Shown piece after piece: positions 23,034 through 30,355 of a DNA stretch of 35,138 bases; the stretch's first letter is position 1, and every line of letters begins with the position of its first letter. The DNA lies in the NCBI RefSeq assembly GCF_016862375.1, contig NZ_BOMV01000123.1:1-35138 (forward strand). The letters run 5' to 3'. Source of the DNA: Paractinoplanes rishiriensis. Its GTDB lineage: Bacteria > Actinomycetota > Actinomycetes > Mycobacteriales > Micromonosporaceae. A program made the translations under genes and the position numbers. The notes below the pieces were generated by a model, which worked only from the letters and a program-made list of their open reading frames with translations, did not search any database and had not been told where the DNA came from.

Positions 23034-26000
23034 GCCGCGCGACGGTCGACGGCAACGAGGCCGCCGCCTCGGTGGCGTACCGGTTGAACGAAGTGTGTTG
23101 CATCTATCCGATTACACCGTCGTCGGCGATGGCCGAGCTGGCCGACGAATGGTCGGCCGCCGGACGCCCGAACGTCTGGGGCTCGGTGCCGACGGTGGTC
23201 GAGATGCAGAGCGAAGGCGGTGCCGCCGGCGCCCTGCACGGTTCGCTGCAGAGCGGCGCGCTCACCACAACCTTCACGGCCTCCCAGGGCCTGCTGCTGA
23301 TGATCCCTAACATGTACAAGATCGCCGGTGAGCTGACTCCCGGCGGTACTGCACGTGGCGGCACGGGCGCTGGCCGCGCAGGGCCTGTCCATCTTCGGCG
23401 ACCACTCCGACGTGATGGCCGTACGCGCCACCGGTTTCGCCCTGCTCGCCTCCGCCTCGGTCCAGGAGGCCCACGACCTCGCCGCGGTGGCGCAGGCCGC
23501 CTCGCACCGCACCCGCGTGCCGTTCGTGCACTTCTTCGACGGCTTCCGCACCTCACACCAGCTGGACAGCATCGAACTGCTCTCCGACGACGACCTGCGC
23601 GCCCTCGTCCCGGCCGAACTGGTACGCGAGCAGCGCGGCCGATCGCTCTCACCGGAGCGGCCGGTGGCGCGCGGCACGGCGCAGAACCCCGACGTGTACT
23701 TCCAGGGCCGTGAAACGGTGAACCCGTTCTACGCCCGGGTGCCGGAGGCGGTCCGCGCCGCGATGGCCGAACTGGGCGCCCGCACCGGACGCCGGTACGA
23801 CATCGTGGAGTACACGGGCGCGCCGGACGCCGACCGGGTGCTGGTGCTGATGGGATCCGGCAGCCAGACCGCCCGGGAGACCGTCGCGCACCTTGTTTCG
23901 GCGGGCGAACGCGTCGGCGTACTCCAGATCCGGCTCTTCCGGCCGTTCCCCGCCACGGCGGTGGCGGCCGCCATTCCGCCGACCGCGACCCGGATTGCGG
24001 TGCTCGACCGGACCAAGGAGCCCGGATCGCTCGGTGAGCCTCTCTTCCTCGACGTGCTCGCCGCCCTGGCCGAGAGCGGGCGCGACACCATGCCCACAGT
24101 CATCGGCGGACGGTACGGCCTGGGCTCCAAGGAGTTCACCCCGGGCATGGTCTCGGGTGTTCTTGCCGAGCTGGGCCGGGCCCGGCCGCGCCCACGGTTC
24201 ACCGTCGGCATCGTCGACGACGTCTCCGGCATCAGCCTGCCCTACGAGGACCTCGACATCGAACCACCCGGCACCGTCCGAGCGGTGTTCTACGGGCTGG
24301 GTTCGGACGGCACCGTCGGGGCCAACAAGAACACCATCAAGATCCTTGCCGCCGATCCGAAGCTGCACTGCCAGGGCTACTTCGTCTACGACTCCAAGAA
24401 ATCCGGGTCGATGACCGTCTCGCACCTGCGCTTCGGCCCGGCCCCGATCGCCGCGCCTTACCTGATCACCAGGGCGGACTTCGTCGGCTGTCATCACCTC
24501 GGGCTGCTCGATCGGGTGGACGTGGTGGATTGCGCGGCGCCGGGGGGCACGCTGCTGCTGAACTGCCCACATCCGGCGAGCGTGTGGGATGAGCTGTCCC
24601 GCGATGTGCAGGAGCAGATCATCGCCAAGCGCCTGACCGTGCACGCCATCGACGCGGATCGGATCGCCGCCGAGGCGGGCTTGCCTGGACGCACCAACAC
24701 CATTCTGCAGACGTGTTTCTTCGCGATCAGTGGCGTACTGCCCCACGACCAGGCAATGACAAAGATCAAAAACGCAATAACCACGACGTACGCCCGGCGG
24801 GGCAGCGACATCGTCGCCCGCAACCACGCGGCCGTCGACGCTACCCTCGCGGCGTTGCGAAGGGTCCCCCTCCCCGAGCGAGCCACGGCCACCCGCCGCC
24901 GCCCGCCATGCTCGCCGGGCGCGGCGACCAGTTGCCGGTCAGCGCTCTGCCGGTGGACGGCACCTACCCCGGCGGAACCACCGCCTACGAGAAACGCAAC
25001 ATCGCCGATCTCGTCGCCGTCTGGGATCCCGGGACCTGCATCCAGTGCGGACGCTGCAGCCTCGTCTGCCCGCACAGCGTCATCCGGTCCAAGTTCTTCG
25101 ATCTCAAGGAGCTCGCCGGTGCACCCGACGGCTTCCCCGCGGCGGCGCTGAACGCCCGCGGCCTGCCCGACGCCCGATTCAGCCTGCAGGTCTACCTCGA
25201 GGACAGCACCGGGTGCGGGTTGTGTGTCGAGGCGTGCCCGATCAGCACACCGGAGGGCAAGGCCATCAACCTGGAACCACGGGAACCTCGGCTCGAGGCG
25301 GGCCGCACGAACATCGCGTTTTTCGAGAGGTTGCCGATCGCGGACCGGTCCCGGGTGGATTTCGGCACCGTACGGGGCGCGCAGTTCCTGCAGCCGCTGT
25401 TCGAGTTCTCCCTCGCCTGCGCCGGCTGCGGCGAGACGCCGTGTCTGAAGCTGCTCTCCCAGCTGTTCGGTGACCGTCTGATGGTCGCCAACGCCACCGG
25501 CTGCTCGTCGATATACGGCGGCAATCTGCCCACGACGCCGTGGACCGGCAATCCCGACGGTCGGGGACCCGCCTGGTCCAACTCGCTGTTCGAGGACGAC
25601 GCGGAGTTCGGCCTCGGCTTCCGTCTCGCCGCCGACCTGCACCACCGCCTGGCCGCCGAGCGACTGGCCGAGCTTCGGGGCCGGCTCGGTCCCGAACTGG
25701 TCGACGCCGTCCTGATCGCCCCGCAACGCCGGGAATCCGAGTTCGCCGCCCAACGTGAGCGGCTAACCGAGTTGAGCCGCCGCATGGACCGGCTGCCGCC
25801 CGGGGACCCGGTGGTCGCCGACCTGCGCAGCGTCCTGGACCATCTGGTCCGGCGCAGTGTGTGGATCGTCGGCGGGGACGGCTGGGCGTACGACATCGGC
25901 TCGGCCGGCCTGGATCACGTGCTGGCCAGCGGCCGCGACGTCAACGTGCTGGTGCTGGACACCGAGGTCTACTCGAACACCGGCGGACAGGCGTCCAAGG

Positions 26001-26532
26001 CCACCCCGCTCTCCGCAGTCGCGCGGTTCGCGGCGGCCGGCAAGAGCACACCCAAGAAGGACCTGGCCCTGCAGGCGATCGCCTACGGCAACGTGTACGT
26101 GGCCCGGGTGGCCATGGGCGCCGACCCGGAGCACACGCTGCGCGCCATGCGCGAGGCGAGGCGTACGACGGCCCGTCGTTGATCATCGCTTACGCGCACT
26201 GCATCGCGCATGGCATCGACATGCGCGACGGGCTCGGCCAGCAACGCCGAGCGGTGCGGACCGGCTACTGGCCGCTGATGCGCTACGACCCGGTGCTGCG
26301 CACGGCCGGGAACAACCCGTTCCTGCTGGACTCCCCGCGGCCGCAGGCGCCGCTGTCCGAGTACACCGACCAGGAGCTGCGCTTCCGGCGTCTGCACGAT
26401 ATCGACCCTGCCGAGGCTGCCCGGCTCGCCGTGCTGGCCCAGGAGGCAGTCGACCAACGCTGGCAGGTCTACGAGGAGATGGCGACCCGGGGCCCGGAAC
26501 GGTTCCCGGCCGACGCCCGCCCGAGACGCTGA
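23030..26532 (+). pseudogene. nifJ: pyruvate:ferredoxin/flavodoxin oxidoreductase NifJ, interrupted by frameshifts
   Basis: The fused-type 2-oxoacid oxidoreductase decarboxylates pyruvate to acetyl-CoA with reduction of ferredoxin. ATG 23030 follows GGAGGT. The N-terminal TPP/pyruvate domain has NEVCCIYPITPSSAMAELAD and the GDHSDVMAVRATGFALL segment. CoA-side domains follow, with VFYGLGSDGTVGANKNTIKI. Ferredoxin inserts are CIQCGRCSLVCP and CGLCVEACP, proximal-cluster cysteines lie in ACAGCGETPCLK, and the TPP site is GGDGWAYDIGSAG with DTEVYSNTGGQ. Total length, about 1167 codons, is normal for the family. Breaks: an extra G near 23343, a frame change with perhaps 14 codons lost near 24890, and a missing G near 26158 before YDGPSLIIAYAHC. 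All three must be repaired for an active enzyme, so it is marked pseudogene unless these are sequencing errors. Confidence 0.85.
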
Positions 26533-26539
26533 ACAGATG

Positions 26540-26571
26540 CCGGCCCGGCGGCACCGGTGCCGCCGGGCCGG
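26540..26571. terminator. 32-bp perfect palindrome, bidirectional terminator
   Basis: CCGGCCCGGCGGCACC is followed directly by its exact complement GGTGCCGCCGGGCCGG, 7 bp after the nifJ stop and 11 bp before the 3' end of the convergent hsp20 gene. As a symmetrical GC-rich hairpin it can end transcription from both sides. Confidence 0.75.
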
Positions 26572-26582
26572 CCGGGGCGAGG

Positions 26583-26981
26583 TCACTTCGCAGCGCCGAC
26601 GGCAATCTGCCGGCCGGTCGTCTGCGGTTCGGTCAGCGGGACCGTGACCTCCAGAATCCCCTTGCGGTACGTCGCCTTGATCGCGGACTCGTCGGCGTTG
26701 GCCGGAAGCCGGACGGAACGCTGCAGGGCCCCGTACCGGAACTCGGTGCGGTTCAGGCCCTGTTCCTCCTCGCGGCGCTCCGCCTTGATGGTCAGGACGC
26801 CGTGCAGCACGCTGATCTGCACATCCTTGTCCGGGTCGAGTCCCGGCAGCTCCGCGCGCAGGACGTATTCCTCGTCGCCGAGTTTGTCCTCGAGACGCAT
26901 CGCGGACAGCGGGCGCGGGAGGTCGACTTCGATCCAGTCGGTCATATCACCGAACAACCGCGGCAACAGCCCAGTCATCAT
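26583..26981 (-). CDS. Hsp20/alpha-crystallin family small heat shock protein
   Basis: A 132-aa chaperone that binds unfolding proteins without ATP. The alpha-crystallin domain covers about residues 30-118, with EEYVLRAELPGLDPDKDVQI, VLHGVLTIKAERREEE, EFRYGALQRSVRLPANADES and the domain-closing KGILEVTVPL. A short C-terminal tail follows. It resembles HspX/Acr of mycobacteria, one of the strongest DosR-regulated proteins. A DosR-type box (27041-27055) lies 60 bp upstream. ATG 26981 (or the adjacent ATG 26978) follows AAGGAGGAGGAG. It is monocistronic, convergent with nifJ, and ends at the shared palindromic terminator. Confidence 0.93.
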   Translation of the reverse strand: MMTGLLPRLFGDMTDWIEVDLPRPLSAMRLEDKLGDEEYVLRAELPGLDPDKDVQISVLHGVLTIKAERREEEQGLNRTEFRYGALQRSVRLPANADESAIKATYRKGILEVTVPLTEPQTTGRQIAVGAAK

Positions 26982-27038
26982 CTCCTCCTCCTTTCACGTT
27001 TCATCCGCATCCATCGCATCTCGTGCGGACACCGGCCG

Positions 27039-27252
27039 TCAGGGCCGAAAGACCCGTCCCACCACCCGGATGTCGCGGCGCAGCATTGCGGGGACGGTGA
27101 CCTGCGCGGTCTGCAGTGCATCCGCGCGACGCCGCCCGTCCATCAGGTTGACACCGATGGCTGCCAGGTCTTCCGGCCCGGGTGTCAGGACCGTCGCCCG
27201 GGCATACACCTCGTCGAGGCGCTGAGAGTGCAGCAGGTCGAGGGAGGCCGGA
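27039..27252 (-). pseudogene. patatin-like phospholipase C-terminal relic
   Basis: Reading on the minus strand, an open frame gives LDLLHSQRLDEVYARATVLT, then PEDLAAIGVNLMDGRRRADA and VTVPAMLRRDIRVVGRVFRP before TGA at 27039-27041. The ‘LAAIGxNLMDxRRRxxA’ segment resembles C-termini of actinobacterial patatin-family proteins. There is no upstream part: beyond 27252 the reading is unlike protein. The last codons of this relic also form the DosR-type box in front of hsp20. Family assignment is tentative. Confidence 0.4.
27041..27055 (-). promoter_or_regulatory. DosR-type box (minus strand GGGTCTTTCGGCCCT) upstream of hsp20
   Basis: It differs from the box at 28353 (GGGACTTTCGGCCCT) by one base. 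It lies 60 bp upstream of the hsp20 ATG, the usual distance for this set. Confidence 0.7.
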
Positions 27253-27299
27253 CGAACGCACGCGACGGTGGCGGGGCGAAACGGTGAACGGAGGCCACG

Positions 27300-27530
27300 A
27301 TGGAGTACCGGAGCCCGCTGGACGCTTCGTTCCTGCCCTACGTCCCGATCCCCGAGCCCATGCGCATCGGCGTCGCCGTGATGACGTACGCCAAGCAGGC
27401 CGCGATCGGGGTGACCACGGACTTTGCTGCCGTACCCGAGGCCCGGGACTTCGCCGCCGCGGTGGCGGCCGAGATGTCGCGCTTGCGTCCGGCACGGCGG
27501 CCCACCAAACGTGCCGCCCGGCCCGCGTGA
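27300..27530 (+). CDS. 76-aa protein resembling the C-terminus of wax ester synthase/DGAT
   Basis: The sequence (SFLPYVPIPEPMRIGVAVMT, YAKQAAIGVTTDFAAVPEAR, DFAAAVAAEMSRL) matches the last about 60 residues of WS/DGAT acyltransferases. These normally follow a large HHxxxDG catalytic domain, which is absent here. ATG 27300 has GGAGG at a five-base spacing, so the fragment may still be translated; a basic tail (RPARRPTKRAARP) ends it. In mycobacteria tgs1, a WS/DGAT, belongs to the DosR regulon, which fits the context. It could be a relic or a small stand-alone domain protein. Confidence 0.5.
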   Translation: MEYRSPLDASFLPYVPIPEPMRIGVAVMTYAKQAAIGVTTDFAAVPEARDFAAAVAAEMSRLRPARRPTKRAARPA

Positions 27531-27589
27531 TTTCTCAGTCCTCCGGAGGGAGCCGACATGGCGCGAGGTGCCGGCCCGGGGACGGCGAT

Positions 27590-27736
27590 CGGGCTACAAC
27601 TGCCCAACGGCTCGGTCAGGAGGTAAAGGCGTTCGTCGTGCCGCGCCCGGAGCTGACCGCTGCCGGGAAGGTGCTGAAGAACTCGTCTGACGGGACTTCT
27701 GGCCCTGCCGCGCCGCGCGCGGCGAAGGCACCGTGA
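27590..27736 (+). pseudogene. acyl-CoA ligase C-terminal relic
   Basis: The frame reads QRLGQEVKAFVVPRPELT and then AAGKVLKN. These are two conserved pieces of the C-terminal subdomain of fatty acyl-CoA ligases (…LGEEVKAFVVP… and …TAAGKVLK…), normally about 40-50 residues apart, here fused by deletion. No catalytic AMP-binding domain is upstream. Its remaining sequence contains the DosR-type box of the following usp gene. Confidence 0.55.
27692..27706 (+). promoter_or_regulatory. DosR-type box GGGACTTCTGGCCCT upstream of the usp gene
   Basis: It matches the GGGAC-N4-GNCCC-T pattern and ends 47 bp before ATG 27754. It lies inside the acyl-CoA ligase relic, showing that the regulatory site has been kept or created after gene decay. 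Confidence 0.7.
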
Positions 27737-27753
27737 CGGTGAAGGGAGGAGCC

Positions 27754-28227
27754 ATGACTACACGGCATCTGATCGTCGTCGGCGTGGACGGCTCGGACGG
27801 CGGGCGGCGAGCGCTCGAGTGGGCGGTCCGCGAGGCGGACGCCCGAGGTGGCGCCGTTCAGGCAGTCACCGCGTGGTCCTGGGACGGGCTGGAGTTCGGA
27901 CCGGTCACCGCGACCAACCCCGCCGAGGCCAAGGAACGCGCCACGCACCTGCTCGACGACGAAATCCACGCCCTGTTCGCGCGACACGGCTCGCACGTAC
28001 CGATCGCCGCCGAAGTGATCGAGGGCAGCCCGGGCACCGCACTCGCCTACGCCGGCCGGACCGCCGACCTGCTGGTACTGGGCAGCCACGGCCACAGCCG
28101 GATCCGGCGCACCGTACTCGGATCGGTCAGCGAGGAATGCATCCGCAAGGCGACCTGCCCGGTGGTCGTCATCCCCCTGACACCACCGGCCAGCCACGAC
28201 GACGCCGAACCGGCACCCCGGCAGTGA
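27754..28227 (+). CDS. universal stress protein, single UspA domain
   Basis: A 157-aa nucleotide-binding stress protein. It begins HLIVVGVDGSDGGRRALEWA and has the ATP-binding signature G-x2-G-x9-G-S (GSHGHSRIRRTVLGSVS) near residues 110-127, then CPVVVIPL at the end of the Rossmann-like fold. Actinobacterial Usp proteins of this type act in hypoxic survival and are prominent DosR targets. ATG 27754 follows AAGGGAGGAG. A hairpin (28280-28311) follows the gene, so it appears monocistronic. Confidence 0.93.
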   Translation: MTTRHLIVVGVDGSDGGRRALEWAVREADARGGAVQAVTAWSWDGLEFGPVTATNPAEAKERATHLLDDEIHALFARHGSHVPIAAEVIEGSPGTALAYAGRTADLLVLGSHGHSRIRRTVLGSVSEECIRKATCPVVVIPLTPPASHDDAEPAPRQ

Positions 28228-28279
28228 TGAGAATGCCCCGGTAGGCATCGAGCTTCTCCACCGGCGCCGACAGCGGCGA

Positions 28280-28311
28280 CGCGACCGCGGGACCGAAGTT
28301 CCGCGGTCGCG
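28280..28311 (+). terminator. hairpin terminator after the usp gene
   Basis: CGCGACCGCGG (28280-28290) pairs perfectly with CCGCGGTCGCG (28301-28311) around a 10-base loop, and flanking GCGAC/GTCGC can extend the stem with a two-base bulge. It lies 53 bp downstream of the stop and upstream of the next box. Confidence 0.6.
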
Positions 28312-28352
28312 CGTCGCCCGCCCGACCGCACCGTCCGATCGCCGGACGATCC

Positions 28353-28367
28353 GGGACTTTCGGCCCT
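28353..28367 (+). promoter_or_regulatory. DosR-type box GGGACTTTCGGCCCT upstream of the nitroreductase pair
   Basis: A full match to the motif used here, ending 58 bp before ATG 28426. The GGGACTTT half is that of classical mycobacterial DosR sites. Confidence 0.8.
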
Positions 28368-28425
28368 GAGGGACACCGCTGGGAAACAGGCACCGTGGAC
28401 GGAACCCCCGTACGGAGGTTCTGCC

Positions 28426-29388
28426 ATGACACCGCTTGAGGACGCGGCCCGCGTCTCCCAGCACGCACCGTCGGTATTCAATACACAACCGTGGGCCTGG
28501 CGGATCACCGGCGACACGCTGGAGCTGTTCGCCGAGCCGGATCGACGGGTCGACAGTATCGATCCCGACGGCCGGCTTCTGCTGCTCAGCTGCGGCGCCG
28601 CCCTGCACCACACCCGGGTGGCGCTGGCTGCGGCCGGACGGGCGATTTCGGTGGAACGGCTGCCCGACCCGGCTGAACCCGATCTGCTCGCCCGGGTAAG
28701 GCTGGGTGAGACGACCGTGCCGCCCGACCCCGAGGCGCAGCGGCTGGCCGCGGCGATCACCCGCAGGCGCACCGATCGGCGTGCGTTCGACGACCGGCCG
28801 GTGGCCGAGGCGGAACTCACCAGGTTGCGCCGGCTCGTCGAGTCCGAGGGTGCCTACCTCCACGTCGTACGCCCCGAGCAGACCGCCATGCTGGCTGTGT
28901 CGACCGAGCTGGCAGCCGGAACCGAGCTCGAGGATCCGGCCTACCGGGCCGACCTTCACCATTGGACCAGCCGGCCGGACTTCACCGGTGACGGTGTGCC
29001 GCCGGCGACCGCTGTGCAGCCCGGATTACGCCGGGTACCGATCCGCAACTTCACACCCGACGGCACCGCCGGGCTCAACGCCGGGGTCCGCCATGACCGG
29101 GGCGCATCCTACGTCGTCCTGTTCGGCGCGGGTGACCAGCACGCCGATCTGCTACGCGGCGGCGAGGCACTCTCGGCGCTGTTGCTGCTCGCCACCGCCG
29201 ACGGACTGGCGACGGCACCGCTGAGCGACACCATCGAGGTCGCCTGGCCCCGTCAGCTTCTGCGCGGCCTGCTCGCCGGGATCGGGGAGCCCTATCTGGT
29301 CATCCGGCTGGGCCACCTGTCGGCTGCGGACCCGCTGCCCCCGGTACCTCGCCGGGATCCGCGCGACGTCATCACCATCGTCGACTAG
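28426..29388 (+). CDS. Acg family FMN-binding nitroreductase-fold protein
   Basis: A 320-aa protein of the Acg family (Rv2032-like), made of two related nitroreductase half-domains. The N-terminal motif AARVSQHAPSVFNTQPWAWR is the family's phosphate-contact region, with RRVDSIDPDGRLLLLSCGAA following. The middle contains TRRRTDRRAFDDRPV and the C-terminal half GGEALSALLLLATADGLATA. Acg in Mycobacterium tuberculosis is DosR-induced and lacks classical nitroreductase activity; it is thought to sequester FMN. ATG 28426 follows GGAGG. A second member starts 14 bp after its stop, forming an operon under the box at 28353. Confidence 0.9.
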   Translation: MTPLEDAARVSQHAPSVFNTQPWAWRITGDTLELFAEPDRRVDSIDPDGRLLLLSCGAALHHTRVALAAAGRAISVERLPDPAEPDLLARVRLGETTVPPDPEAQRLAAAITRRRTDRRAFDDRPVAEAELTRLRRLVESEGAYLHVVRPEQTAMLAVSTELAAGTELEDPAYRADLHHWTSRPDFTGDGVPPATAVQPGLRRVPIRNFTPDGTAGLNAGVRHDRGASYVVLFGAGDQHADLLRGGEALSALLLLATADGLATAPLSDTIEVAWPRQLLRGLLAGIGEPYLVIRLGHLSAADPLPPVPRRDPRDVITIVD

Positions 29389-29401
29389 TCGGGGCCAGAA
29401 T

Positions 29402-30252
29402 ATGGACCGCTCGACCGGCACAGCCGCCGACGTTCGTCCCTACGACGACGCGGACCTGCATCTGGCTGCCGCGGCGGCCATCCGGGCGCCGTCCATGCAC
29501 AACAGCCAGCCCTGGCGGTTCCACCTGCGGGACGGCGCCATCGAGGTCCACATCGACCCGGCTCGGCGGCTCGCCGTCGCCGGCCGCTCCGGCTGGGCCG
29601 CTCGCCTTGCCTGCGGTGCCGCCACGTACAACGCCCGCCTGGCCCTAGCTTCGACGGGTCGCCCCGCCGAGGTTCGGCCGTTCTGGCCCGACCCGGTTCC
29701 CGCCGACGTCCGGGTCCGGCTGATCGGGGCCGCCCGCAGCGAGGCGGCCTGGCTCGACCTGCTCGTCAAAATGACGGCGCTCACCGGCGTCAGCGAGATC
29801 GCCCACAGCGCGGACCGGGTACTTCGCCGCAACGCGTTCTATCAGGCGGAAATCGTCGCGTGGACGCACGCCGACGGCGTTCCGGCCAGCGCCGGAGCGC
29901 CTCTTGCCGAACCAGGACCTGCTGCCCCAGCGGTTGTTCGCCGAGCGGCCCCGCGTTCCCGGACGGGACTACGAGCCGGAGCCGCTCATCGGCATTCTGG
30001 GCGTGCCGGGCGATCTACCCGCCGATCAGACCGTGGCGGGCCAGGCCCTGCAGAAGGTTCTGCTCACCGCCACCGCTGCCGGGGTCGACACCTCGCTGAT
30101 CAGCCAGCCGATCGAGGTGCCGGCCGCGCGTGACCAACTACGCCGCGCACTGGGGTCGCAGCGGTTATCCGCAGATCGCCATCCGCTTCGGATACGGCAC
30201 ACCGGGTCACCGCACCCGCCGCCGGGCCGTTACCGACGCCCTGCCCGGCTGA
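29402..30252 (+). pseudogene. second Acg family nitroreductase, frameshifted
   Basis: ATG 29402 opens an Acg-type N-terminus (AAAAAIRAPSMHNSQPWRFH, RRLAVAGRSGWAARLACGAA). The frame is lost near 29912, continues in another frame with QDLLPQRLFAERPRVPGRDY, EPEPLIGILGVPGDLPADQT and LLTATAAGVDTSLISQPIEV, and shifts again at a GGGG run (30152-30155). The expected C-terminus GRSGYPQIAIRFGYG…TRRRAVTDALPG follows and ends at TGA 30250-30252. Repaired, it would be about 283 aa, shorter than its neighbour because part of the central region is missing. Two indels mean it is inactive unless they are sequence errors. Confidence 0.75.
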
Positions 30253-30256
30253 GGCC

Positions 30257-30271
30257 GGGACCTACGACCCA
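30257..30271 (+). promoter_or_regulatory. DosR-type box GGGACCTACGACCCA (upstream member of a tandem pair)
   Basis: It matches GGGAC-N4-GNCCC apart from the final T and shares the GGGACCTA half with the box at 19401. It lies 22 bp, two helical turns, before the box at 30279. Confidence 0.6.
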
Positions 30272-30278
30272 GCCGGTG

Positions 30279-30293
30279 GGGACCTGGCGCCCT
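30279..30293 (+). promoter_or_regulatory. DosR-type box GGGACCTGGCGCCCT (downstream member of a tandem pair)
   Basis: One core mismatch in the right half. It ends 62 bp before ATG 30356. Tandem boxes at helical spacing are typical of cooperative DosR binding in mycobacteria. Confidence 0.55.
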
Positions 30294-30355
30294 GCCCGCC
30301 GACCGTCCGTCGTCCGACGATCGAGGTTGACGAACCGGGATGGGAGGACCTTGCG

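Noticed and set aside
27166..27179. Further DosR-like box (GGTCTTCCGGCCC)
   Set aside because: Three or more departures from the core and lies inside the patatin relic with no suitable start codon at the usual distance.
27558..27626. 22-residue frame with GGAGGG before its ATG
   Set aside because: It lies in the acyl-CoA ligase relic area, has low-complexity Gly/Ala/Arg content and no sign of conservation.
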